This document shows, piece after piece, positions 6,498-16,100 of a stretch of DNA of 19,175 bases. Made by a program: the position numbers and the translations under genes. Under the pieces are notes generated by a model. That model ran no database searches. It had not been told where the DNA came from and was given only the letters and a program-made list of their open reading frames with translations. The DNA comes from an uncultured Clostridium sp. (GTDB lineage Bacteria; Bacillota; Clostridia; TANB77; CAG-508), in NCBI GenBank assembly GCA_946497585.1, contig CAMMLF010000014.1, positions 1-19,175 of the forward strand, in the 5' to 3' direction. Position 1 is the stretch's first letter. Each line of letters starts with the position of its first letter.

Positions 6498-9051
6498 ATG
6501 AAATATTACGAGATTTCTCGGTAAGAGTAATGAAGAAATTTACAAAATTTTAAAAACAGACTCAAATGGTTTAAGCACAAAAGAAGCCAACAAAAGGCTT
6601 GAAGAAAATGGTTTGAACATTGTAACTGAAAACAAAAAGCGAGGACCAATATATTTTTTAGTAAATTCATTTAAAGATAAATTTATTTTAATACTAGTAA
6701 TACTAGCAATTATTAGCTTAATTAACCAGGATGTATTTGGTGCAATAATTATAATAATTTTAGGAATATTAAGTGCCTTAATTAGTTTTGTCCAAAATTA
6801 TTCGACTTACAGATTTAATGAAAAGTTAAAATCTAAATTAAAAAGTAAAACCACAGTTTTTAGAAATAAAGATAAAGATACAGTTATTTATACTGAAAAT
6901 GTTGTTGTAGGAGACATTATTACACTTAATGCAGGCTCAATTGTTCCAGCAGATATGGTACTTTTAGAGTCAAAAGACTTATTTGTAAACCAATCAGCAT
7001 TTACTGGGGAGAGTGTACCTGTTGAAAAAATAGCCGGAAAAGCTGGAAAACAAGATGATGATGTATTTAATATTCAAAATATTTGTCTAATGGGGTCAAA
7101 TGTAGTTAGTGGCAAAGGCATTGGAGCAGTTATAACAACTGGATTTGATACATATCTTGGCAAAATGAATAAAGAAATAAGCAAGAAAAAAGAACCAACT
7201 AATTATACCAAAGAAATGGACAGTGTAACAAAATTGCTTATCAAATGCATGCTTATAGTTTCTATAGCTGTATTTTTAATATTTGGATTTATTAGAAATA
7301 ACTGGAGTGAAGCATTTTTATTTGCTTTATCAGTTGCAGTCGGCATTACTCCAAGTATGCTTCCAATGATAGTAAATGTAAATTTAACTAAAGGAAGTAG
7401 GAGTCTAGAGAAGAAGAAAACACTTGTAAAAAATATCAAAGCTATACAAAACTTAGGAACAATTGATACACTTTGCACAGATAAAACAGGAACTCTAACT
7501 CAAGATAAAATTGTATTACAAAAATATATAGACTTAAATGGAGATGAGGATTTATCTATTTTAAAATACGCTTATTTAAATAGTTATTTAAGTACAGGGC
7601 TAAAAAACATAGTAGATCGAGCAATAATGTCATTTGGAAAAGAGCATAAAGTAAATATAGAAGGATATATAAAAGTTGATGAAATACCATTTGATTATAC
7701 AAGAAAAAGGATGAGCATAGTTGTAAAAAAAGATGACTACACATTAATAACAAAAGGTGCATTAGAAGAAATTTTAAAGATTTGTACAAAAGTAAATAAC
7801 AAAGGTGAAATTCAAAATATAACAAAAGAAAAAATTGAAAAAATTGAAGAAAAAGCAAAAGAATTAGCCAAAAAAGGAATGCAAGTAATAGCTATAGCAA
7901 GCAAAAAAGAATATTCAGGCGTAAATATATTTAATGAAAAAGACGAGAAAAACATGACCTTTATAGGATTAGTAGGATTCTTAGACCCACCAAAAAAAGA
8001 TGTAAAGCAAACAATAAAAGAATTAAAAAAATACGGAATACAAACAAAGGTAATTACTGGAGATAATCAATATGCAACAGAAAATATATGTGGCTTAGTT
8101 GGAATTGATGGAGATGTCTTACTAGGCTCAGACTTAGAAAAAATGACTGATGAGGAATTAAGTAAAAAAGTAGAAGAAATAAATATATTTGCTAGAATGA
8201 ATCCAATGCAAAAAGAAAGAATAGTAAATGTATTAAGAAAAAACGGGCAGGTAGTAGGATATATGGGAGATGGTGTAAATGATGCAGCTTCTTTGCATTC
8301 AGCAGATGTAGGAATTTGTGTAAATACAGGTGCAGACATAGCAAAAGAATCAAGTGACATAATTTTACTAGAAAAAAGCTTAAAAGTTATATTAGATGGA
8401 GTTTTAGAAGGAAGAAAAGTATATGCAAATATAGAAAAATATATGAAACTAGCAATAAGTTCAGACTTTGGAGATGTATTTAGCATATTAATAGCAAGTA
8501 TATTTTTACCATTTTTGCCATTATTACCAATACAAATGCTAATTCAAGATTTTCTATTCCAATTTTCACAAATAGCAATACCTTATGATAGAGTAGATGA
8601 AGAATATATAATAAAACCAAGAAAGTGGAATACAAAAAATCTAGGAAGATTTATGGTAGTTATGGGAATGACAAGTTCTGTAATAGATGTAATGGCATTT
8701 GCAATATTCTGGTTCGTATTAGGATATAATTCAGTAGAAATGGAAAGTTACTTTCAAACAGCATGGTTTATAGAATGTTTAATTTCACAAAACTTAATAA
8801 TACATTTTATACGTACAGAAAAAATACCATTTATACAATCAAGAGCAAGCAAACCACTTGCAATAATGTCGCTAGTAACGATTGCAGGAACAATAATTGT
8901 ACCTATTGCTTTACATGGAATTCAGGAATTTAATTTTGTTATACTACCTATTCAGTTTTACATAGTTGTATTACTATTAAATATATGCTATACTGTTCTC
9001 GCACAAGTTGTAAAACACATATATATAAAGAAATACCATGAATGGTTATAA
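6498..9051 (+). CDS. MgtA-like P-type ATPase (type IIIB), frameshifted near the start
   Basis: The ATG at 6498, with GAGAGG 8 nt upstream, opens MKYYEISR then TAA at 6522. Removing one base (C6519) joins this to the long frame as MKYYEISGKSNEEIYKILKT, a normal P-type ATPase N-terminus, giving 850 residues. Without repair, the long frame has only poor starts (ATT 6505, TTG 6613), and TTG loses 38 residues. Numbered on the repaired protein: TGES 169-172, phosphorylated Asp328 in DKTGT, a MITGDN-type motif (VITGDN), GDGVND 590-595. SQIAIPYDRVD and KPRKWNTKNL are typical of MgtA/MgtB, so the predicted role is Mg2+ (or related cation) import at the membrane. Ion-site residues differ from E. coli MgtA: TPSMLP for TPEMLP, SSDFGD for SSNFGN, QDFLFQ for QNLMYD. 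The gene has its own promoter. The frameshift may be real or a sequence error. Confidence 0.85.
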
Positions 9052-9058
9052 TTTTTGA

Positions 9059-9084
9059 TTTAGGACCGTCCCAAACTGAAAAAA
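9059..9084. repeat. Half-copy of type A repeat, downstream member of the direct pair
   Basis: TTTAGGACCGTCCCAAACTG followed by A's, located 7 bp after the ATPase stop and just ahead of the ABC gene's ribosome site. It is in the same orientation as the copy at 6457. Only the right half of the palindromic unit is present, so it cannot form the long hairpin by itself. Confidence 0.7.
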
Positions 9085-9105
9085 ATTTAAAATAAAGGAG
9101 GATAT

Positions 9106-9999
9106 ATGGGGTTAAAAGTTCAAAATGTTAGCAAAACATTTGGTGAAAAATTAGCAGTAGATAATATATCATTTGAAATAAACAAACCAGGAGTATTTGG
9201 ACTACTTGGAACAAATGGCGCAGGAAAATCTACAACAATCAGAATGATTTTAGGAATTTTAAAAAAAGACAAAGGAACAATTAGTTGGAATGGAAAAGAA
9301 GTTGAAAGAAAGTATGTAAACTTTGGATATTTGCCAGAAGAAAGAGGAATATATCCAAAAATAAAAATTAGTGAACAACTAATGTATCTTGCTAAGCTAA
9401 AAGGTATGAAGAAAAAAGATGCAGAAGAATCAATGAATTTTTGGCTAAAAAGATTAGAAGTGGAGGAGTATAAAAATCTAACAGCTGAAAAATTATCAAA
9501 AGGAAATCAACAAAAAATACAATTTATAACAGCTGTAATACATAATCCAGAACTACTAGTAATAGATGAGCCATTTAGTGGTCTAGATCCAATAAATACA
9601 GAGCTACTAAAATCAGCGATTTTAGAATTAGTAGAAAAAGGAACATACATAATAATGTCAAGTCACCAAATGGCATCAATTGAAGAATTTTGTACAGATA
9701 TACTTATATTGAATAGAGGAAAGACAATTCTTCAGGGAAATTTAAAAGAAATAAAAGAAAGCTATAAGGCAAATAGAATTGACTTAATAACAAAAGTAGA
9801 TGTTTCCAGAGAAATACAAGATGAAGGTTTACAAATAATAAAAGAATTAGACAATCAATATGAAATTGCCATAAATGATGAAATGCAGGCGCAAAACCTA
9901 CTAAAAAGGCTTGTTTCAAAAAATATAGAAGTTGAAAAAATAGAAGTAAAAAAACCAAGCCTAAATGATATTTTCATAGAAAAGGTAGGTGATAAATAA
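9106..9999 (+). CDS. ABC transporter ATP-binding protein, NatA-like
   Basis: The 297-residue cytoplasmic subunit has a complete nucleotide-binding domain: Walker A GTNGAGKST (35-43), signature LSKGNQQ (130-136), Walker B LLVIDEP (150-156), D-loop SGLD and switch His187 in SSHQM. The signature is LSKGN rather than LSGGQ, which is normal for the NatA/YhaQ-type exporters. The last ~80 residues form the C-terminal extension (DUF4162-like) that ends in the conserved PSLNDIFIEKVG. It powers the permease encoded immediately downstream, whose ATG shares a base with this stop codon (TAATG). The start has AAAGGAGG 5 nt upstream. The exported substrate (Na+, peptide or drug) cannot be told from sequence. 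The gap to the ATPase gene is only 54 bp, so read-through from that promoter is possible. Confidence 0.93.
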   Translation: MGLKVQNVSKTFGEKLAVDNISFEINKPGVFGLLGTNGAGKSTTIRMILGILKKDKGTISWNGKEVERKYVNFGYLPEERGIYPKIKISEQLMYLAKLKGMKKKDAEESMNFWLKRLEVEEYKNLTAEKLSKGNQQKIQFITAVIHNPELLVIDEPFSGLDPINTELLKSAILELVEKGTYIIMSSHQMASIEEFCTDILILNRGKTILQGNLKEIKESYKANRIDLITKVDVSREIQDEGLQIIKELDNQYEIAINDEMQAQNLLKRLVSKNIEVEKIEVKKPSLNDIFIEKVGDK

Positions 10000-11225
10000 T
10001 GAGAAGTTTATTTACAGTAATAGCATTTACGATAAAAGATATGGTAAAAAGAAAGTCTTTTATTGTTTCAAACTTAATAATATTGTTAATAATTGTAATA
10101 GGATTTAATGTACCAAAATTTTTAAGTGGAATTACAAGCGAAGCCACAAAAGTAACTGTACTAGATAATGAAGACATATTTGAAGGAAGACTAGACAATT
10201 TACATGATCAGTTCTTAGAACTTGGATATGAAGTAGAAATAGATAAAACAAGCACAAGAGAACAAGTACAAGAAAAAGTTAAAAATGGAGAAGTATCTTC
10301 AGCTATAATTTTAACTGAAACAGATAGCAGACTATATTTTGAGTATTTAGTAGATGGAATGGGACTAGGAACAACTGTACCAACAGATGTAATAAATGCA
10401 ATACAACTTACATACCAAAATATGCAACTTGCAAAACTTGGAATACCAGAGGAGCAATTACCAACACTAAATATGGAAAGCAATATATCAGTTACATCAC
10501 TTTCATCAGATGAAAGTTCAAGTAACATATTTGTAATGATGCTTTTATCAATAGTATTGTTCTATGCAATATATTTCTATGCATACCAAGTATCAAGTGC
10601 AATAACAGTAGAAAAAACATCAAGAATTATAGAAACATTAGTTACATCAACAAGTCCAAGAATAATAGTATTAGGAAAAACTATTGGTATAGGACTAGTA
10701 GGAATAGCACAAACATTATTACTAATATTAGTTGCCGTAATTTGTGCAAATGTATTTTTACCTGCCGAGACGGCTCAGATGATATTTGAAATGTTACAGC
10801 TTAGTCCACAAATGATTGGTGTAATTGCAGTATACTACTTACTAGGTTATTCATTATATGCAATGTTATATGCTCTAACAGGTTCAACAGTTTCAAAACC
10901 AGAAGAAGTACAATCAGCAAATGGACCAGTTGCAATACTTGCAGTAATAGGATTTTACTTATCATATTTTACAATGATGAATCCAACAAGTAGCTTAAAT
11001 GAAATAGCAGCACTAGTTCCAATTTCATCACCATTCTGTATGCCATTTAGAGTAATGATGGGCTTATCTAGTACAAATGAAATATTGTTATCAATAGCAA
11101 TTTTAATCGTAACAATAATACTTGTAGCACATATTTCAATTAAAATATATTCATCAGCAATATTAAATTATGGTGAAAAAATTAATTTGAAAAAAATGTT
11201 TAAGATGTATAAGAGTAAAGATTAA
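9999..11225 (+). CDS. ABC-2 type permease, NatB-like
   Basis: This 408-residue integral membrane protein has one membrane segment near residues 20-42, a large extracytoplasmic loop of about 130 residues, then five or six closely spaced segments from about 178 to the end (ABC2_membrane_3 layout). The motif EKTSRIIETLVTSTSPRIIV followed by LGKTIGIGLVGIAQ is characteristic of NatB/YhaP-type permeases, where it couples to the ATPase. The start codon overlaps the stop of the ATPase gene (TAATG), with AGGTAGGTG upstream, so translation is probably coupled. Together they form an exporter of unknown substrate. A type B repeat and then an intrinsic terminator follow. Confidence 0.92.
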   Translation: MRSLFTVIAFTIKDMVKRKSFIVSNLIILLIIVIGFNVPKFLSGITSEATKVTVLDNEDIFEGRLDNLHDQFLELGYEVEIDKTSTREQVQEKVKNGEVSSAIILTETDSRLYFEYLVDGMGLGTTVPTDVINAIQLTYQNMQLAKLGIPEEQLPTLNMESNISVTSLSSDESSSNIFVMMLLSIVLFYAIYFYAYQVSSAITVEKTSRIIETLVTSTSPRIIVLGKTIGIGLVGIAQTLLLILVAVICANVFLPAETAQMIFEMLQLSPQMIGVIAVYYLLGYSLYAMLYALTGSTVSKPEEVQSANGPVAILAVIGFYLSYFTMMNPTSSLNEIAALVPISSPFCMPFRVMMGLSSTNEILLSIAILIVTIILVAHISIKIYSSAILNYGEKINLKKMFKMYKSKD

Positions 11226-11234
11226 ATAAGTAAT

Positions 11235-11263
11235 ATGTCAATAGGGACGCTCCTGTTTGACAC
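11235..11263. repeat. Type B palindromic repeat, single unit
   Basis: TGTCAATAGGGACGCTCC then TGTTTGACAC. The ends TGTCAA (11236-11241) and TTGACA (11257-11262) are complementary. The core is nearly identical to the unit at 4844. It lies 10 bp after the permease stop and ahead of the separate intrinsic terminator, which suggests the repeat is not needed as a terminator here. Confidence 0.85.
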
Positions 11264-11298
11264 AACCATGCTAGAAACTAAACAAAATGTATAAGTAG

Positions 11299-11333
11299 AA
11301 ATGCAGAGAAGAATAAAACCTCTGCATTTTTTT
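11299..11333 (+). terminator. Intrinsic terminator of the ABC transporter operon
   Basis: AAATGCAGAG (11299-11308) and CTCTGCATTT (11320-11329) form a perfect 10-bp stem with an 11-nt loop. Seven T's run from 11327 to 11333. This is the clearest classical terminator in the window. Confidence 0.88.
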
Positions 11334-11342
11334 AGTTGTCTA

Positions 11343-11371
11343 TTGTTAAAAAATGCTTTTTATGATAATAT
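11343..11371 (+). promoter_or_regulatory. Candidate promoter for the AAA-ATPase/nuclease gene
   Basis: TTGTTA (11343-11348) and TAATAT (11366-11371) are 17 bp apart, each matching the consensus at four positions. It follows the terminator directly and gives a leader of about 40 nt. In such AT-rich DNA this match could be chance. Confidence 0.35.
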
Positions 11372-11420
11372 AACAATATAAGATTTAATAAAAAACTCTT
11401 AAAAAGGAGGCTCGCAAATA

Positions 11421-13100
11421 ATGATAAAAAAATTACCTTATGGAATAAGTAATTATCAAGAATTAGTAGAAGACAATTATTATTATGTAGATAAAACAAT
11501 GTATATAGAAATGCTAGAAAACATAGTAGATAAAAGAATAATTTTCTTACGTCCAAGAAAGTTTGGAAAAACTTTATTTACAAGTACTTTAGAAAACTAT
11601 TATGATATTCTAAAAAAAGATAAATTCGAAGTGCTATACAAAGATACATACATAGGAAAAAATCCAACTAAATTAAAAAATAGTTATCACATATTAAGAT
11701 TTAATTTTTCAGGAATAGATACAAGTGATGAAGAAACAACAATGAGAGGTTTCAAAAGTAAAACAATTTCTTCAATAAGATATTTTATACAAAAATATAA
11801 TTTGGATTTTTATATAAATGAAAATGAGGATGCAGAAAATGTATTAGACAATTTAATAAAAGCTTTTAGTATTCAAAAGGCAAATGAAAAAATTTATGTC
11901 ATAATAGATGAATACGACCATTTTGCAAATGAGCTATTAGGATTTAATACAGACCAATTTAAAAGCTTGGTATCAAAAAACGGTAAAGTAAGAAAATGGT
12001 ACGAGGTGCTAAAAGAAGGTACAGAAACAGTAATAGACAGAATCTTTATAACAGGTGTAGCACCAATAACCTTGGACAGTTTAACTTCTGGATTTAACAT
12101 TGGTTCAGACATAACGCGTGATGAAGAATTTAATGAAATGTTAGGATTTACAGAACAAGAGCTAATAAAATTAATGGATGAACAAAATATTTCTAAAGAA
12201 AAACAATTAGAATTATTGCCAATAATGAAGGAAAATTATGAAGGATATAAGTTTTCGGTACATGGTAAAGAAAAAATATATAATTCTAATATGTGCTTAT
12301 ATTTTTTGAAAGATTACGTAAGACTAGGTAGAATACCAGAAAATTTAGTAGATGTTAATATAGCAAGTGATTATAGTAAAATAGGCAAAATGCTAGATTT
12401 GTGCAAGGGAGAAAAACGAGAGGAAATAATTGAAAAAACAGTATCAGGTGAAGGCATATTATCAGAAATAACTCAAAAGTTTAATCCTGCAATGGAATTT
12501 ACAGACACTGATTTGGTTTCCATGCTGTATTATTTGGGATATCTAACAATAGAAGGAATAGAAGTAGGATTTCCAAAGTTAAAAGTTCCTAATAAAGTAA
12601 TGAGAGAAATATATGCAGAATACTTCCTAAAAACTTTAGGACAAGAATTTAATAATGGAATAATAGACAGTTATTCTGAAATAACTAAGGAACTAGCATT
12701 AGAAGGAAAAATAGATAAAATAATAGAAATATTGCAAAAATATTTGAAGAATTTATCAAATAGAGACTATCAAAGATTTGATGAGAAGTATATAAAATTA
12801 ATCTTTTATTGCATATCAATGAACTTAAAAATATACAACGTAAAATCAGAGCTTGAAGTTCAAAGAGAATACCCAGACATACTTTTAGTGCCAAGAGATA
12901 GAGCTAAAGGTTATAATGCGGTGATGATAGAATTTAAGTATTTGAAAAAAGTAGAGGAAAGCAAACTAAAAGAAAAACAAAAAGAGGCGAAAGAGCAAAT
13001 ACTTAAATATAGTAATTATGATGAAATAAAAGATATAGAAAAGTTGAATAAATATACAGTTGTTGCAGTTAATGATAAGGTATATGTAGAAAAAATATAA
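11421..13100 (+). CDS. AAA-ATPase-like / PD-(D/E)XK nuclease-like protein (PF09820 + PF08011)
   Basis: The 559-residue protein begins with LPYGISNYQELVEDNYYYVD, the typical opening of AAA-ATPase_like (DUF1703) proteins. The family's P-loop form, LRPRKFGKT (43-51), follows, and Walker B is VIIDEYDHF (from V160, with D163 and E164). FITGVAPITLDSLTSGFN is the conserved sensor-like region. The C-terminal PDDEXK_9 domain keeps a plausible nuclease core: Asp486 in YPDILL, then Glu504 and Lys506 in IEFKYLKK. Both centres therefore look intact. These proteins are abundant, often in many copies, in gut Clostridia and Bacteroidetes. Their role is not established, and mobile-element or defence roles are only suggestions. 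The gene stands alone between a terminator and dnaE, with AAAGGAGG 11 nt before the ATG. Base composition resembles the neighbours. Confidence 0.88.
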   Translation: MIKKLPYGISNYQELVEDNYYYVDKTMYIEMLENIVDKRIIFLRPRKFGKTLFTSTLENYYDILKKDKFEVLYKDTYIGKNPTKLKNSYHILRFNFSGIDTSDEETTMRGFKSKTISSIRYFIQKYNLDFYINENEDAENVLDNLIKAFSIQKANEKIYVIIDEYDHFANELLGFNTDQFKSLVSKNGKVRKWYEVLKEGTETVIDRIFITGVAPITLDSLTSGFNIGSDITRDEEFNEMLGFTEQELIKLMDEQNISKEKQLELLPIMKENYEGYKFSVHGKEKIYNSNMCLYFLKDYVRLGRIPENLVDVNIASDYSKIGKMLDLCKGEKREEIIEKTVSGEGILSEITQKFNPAMEFTDTDLVSMLYYLGYLTIEGIEVGFPKLKVPNKVMREIYAEYFLKTLGQEFNNGIIDSYSEITKELALEGKIDKIIEILQKYLKNLSNRDYQRFDEKYIKLIFYCISMNLKIYNVKSELEVQREYPDILLVPRDRAKGYNAVMIEFKYLKKVEESKLKEKQKEAKEQILKYSNYDEIKDIEKLNKYTVVAVNDKVYVEKI

Positions 13101-13125
13101 TAATAGAAAAGATAGTAATTCTACT

Positions 13126-13153
13126 TTGTAATAGTAATTTGGTAATATATTAT
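13126..13153 (+). promoter_or_regulatory. Candidate promoter for dnaE
   Basis: TTGTAA (13126-13131) and TATTAT (13148-13153) are 16 bp apart, about 20 nt before the ribosome site GAAAGGAAG. The 75-bp gap holds no terminator, so read-through from the upstream gene is equally possible. Confidence 0.3.
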
Positions 13154-13175
13154 ATTATGCGAGAAAGGAAGCAAA

Positions 13176-16100
13176 ATGTTAAACGGCAAATTTGTTCACT
13201 TACACGTGCATAGTGAATTCAGTTTATTAGATGGAGCAAATAGAATAAAAGACTTACCAGTAAGAGCAAAAGAACTAGGCATGGACGCTATGGCAATAAC
13301 TGACCATGGTGTTATGTTTGGTGCAATTGACTTTTACAAAGCTTGTAAGGCAAATGGAGTAAAACCAATAATAGGATGTGAAGTATATGTAGCACCTAGA
13401 ACAATGAAAGACAAAGATCCAGTTCTAGATGCAAAATATAATCACTTAATTTTACTTGCTAAAGACAATAATGGATACAAAAACCTAATTAAACTAGTAT
13501 CTTTAGGCTTTACTGATGGATTTTATTATAAACCTCGTATAGATAAAGAAGCTTTAGAAAAATACCATGAGGGTATAATTTGTTCAAGTGCTTGTTTAGC
13601 AGGTGAAATTCCTTCAAAAATTCTACAAGGAAATATAGAAGGAGCAAAACAGTCAGCACTTTGGTTTAAAAAATTATTTGGAGAAGATTACTATTTAGAA
13701 ATCCAAAATAATGGAGTAAAAGAACAAGTAATGGCTAATCAAAAGCTAATTCAAATGGCAAGAGAATTAGATATACCACTTTTAGCTACAAATGATTCAC
13801 ATTACTTAAAAAAGGAAGATGCATATAATCACGAAGTTTTACTATGTATACAAACAGGAAAAAGAATGTCAGACCCAGATAGAATGAAATTTGAGTCAGA
13901 TGAATTGTATATTAAATCTCCAGAAGAAATGATGGAATACTTCAAAAATGTACCAGATGCAATTGAAAACACAGTAAAAGTAGCAGAAAAATGCAATGTA
14001 GAATTTGAATTTGGACATACAATACTTCCTAATTATGATGTGCCAGAAGAATATGCCACACATTTTGATTATCTTAAAAAGCTAACTGATGATGGAATAA
14101 GAAATAGGTATGGAGAAAATCCTCCTCAAGAAATTTGGGAGCGTGAAGAATACGAATTAGGTGTAATTAACAAAATGGGTTACACTGATTACTTTTTAAT
14201 AGTATGGGATTATGTTCATTATGCTAAATCTCATGATATACCAGTAGGACCTGGGCGTGGTTCAGGCGCAGGTTCAATAGTAGCTTATGCAATAGAAATA
14301 ACAGATATTGATCCAATAAAATATGGACTTATTTTTGAAAGATTTTTAAATCCAGAAAGAATAAGTATGCCCGATTTTGATATAGATTTCGATTACGAAA
14401 AAAGGCAAGAAGTAATTGACTATGTTGCTAGAAAATATGGACATGACCATGTATCTCAGATTATAACATTTGGAACAATGGCAGCAAAAATGGTAATAAG
14501 AGATGTTACAAGAGTATTAGATGTTTCTTATGCAGAAGCGGATAAATTAGCTAAAATGATACCTAATGAACTCCACATAACAATAGCTAAAGCACTAGAG
14601 CAAAATAAAGAATTAAAAGATTTATATGAAGGTAATAATGAAATACATAATTTATTAGATATTGCAATGGCTTTAGAAGGACTTCCAAGACAGGCTTCAA
14701 CACACGCTTGTGGAATAATAATAGCTCGTGAGCCAGTTGTAAATTATGTTCCACTTTATGCTAGAGATGACGTCATTTCAACCCAATACATAATGACAAC
14801 TCTTGAAGAACTTGGCCTATTAAAAATGGACTTCCTAGGTCTAAGAACACTAACAGTTATTAGAGATGCAATTGAACTAGTAAAAAAGAATAAAGGAATA
14901 GATGTAGTATTTGATAAAGAAATGAATGACCCAAAAGTGTATAAATTGTGGCAGGACGGCGATTCAATCGGAATATTCCAGTTTGAATCACAAGGAATGA
15001 CAAACTTTATGAAAGAACTAAAGCCAGACTGCTTAGAAGACATTATAGCTGGAGTGTCACTTTATAGACCAGGGCCAATGGACCAAATTCCAAGATATAT
15101 AGCGAATAAAAAAGACCCAGATAATGCCGTATATACTCATCCAAGCCTAAAACCAATATTAAGTGTAACTTATGGTTGTATGGTTTACCAAGAGCAAGTA
15201 ATGCAAATAGTTAGAGATTTAGCAGGATATTCATTAGGAAGAGCTGATTTAGTAAGACGTGCCATGGGAAAGAAAAAACTAGATGTAATGGCAAAAGAAA
15301 GAGAGAACTTTGTACATGGTAAACTAGATGAAAACGGAAATGTAGAAATACCAGGTTGTGTAAGAAATGGTATAGATGAGGCTTCTGCCAATAAAATATT
15401 TGACGAAATGGCAGAATTTGCAAAATATGCATTCAACAAATCTCATGCTGCTTGTTATGCAGTAGTAGCATATAGAACAGCATACTTAAAAGCATATTAT
15501 CCAGCAGAATTCATGGCCGCAATGCTTAATAGCTTTTTAGGAAACTTAGATAAAGTACCAATTTACATTGATGAATGTAGAAAAAAGAGTATAGAAATAT
15601 TAAAACCAGATATAAACGAAAGCTTTACAAAATTTACTGCTTCAGGCAATTCAATTAGGTTTGGACTTGGAAGTATAAAAAATGTTGGCCTTCAAGCGGT
15701 AGACAATATAGTTGCTGAAAGAGAAAAGAATGGAAACTACAAAGACTTTACAGACTTCTGTGAAAGAATATATGGAGAATCTGTAAATAAAAAGTGTATA
15801 GAAAGTTTAATAAAAGCAGGAGCTTTTGACAATCTTGGAAAAACAAGAGCCACATTAATTGCATCATTTGAAGGCATAATAGATATGATAGCAGATGCAA
15901 AAAATAGGGATTATGCTGGACAAGTAACCATGTTCGATATGGGAAGCCAAGATGATGAAATGCAAAAAATGAAATATAACTATACAGAACTTCCAGAATA
16001 TTCAGAAAAAGAAATGCTATCAATGGAAAAAGAAATGCTTGGAATATATATTTCAGGACATCCTTTAGAAAAATATAAAGGCTTAATAGAAAAAGTTGCA

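Noticed and set aside
6498..6524. Eight-codon leader peptide controlling the ATPase gene
   Set aside because: MKYYEISR has none of the features of known mgtA leaders such as proline runs, and it joins perfectly to the ATPase N-terminus by removal of one base. A frameshift is the simpler reading, although a leader is not excluded.
6510..6530. Programmed +1 frameshift (prfB-like) in the ATPase gene
   Set aside because: A stop codon is present, but the preceding CGG codon would need to re-pair at GGT, a poor slip, and there is no internal ribosome-like stimulator close to it.
8067..8486. Minus-strand frame of 139 codons inside the ATPase gene
   Set aside because: It is the antisense of the conserved ATPase hinge region, without a ribosome site or family signature.
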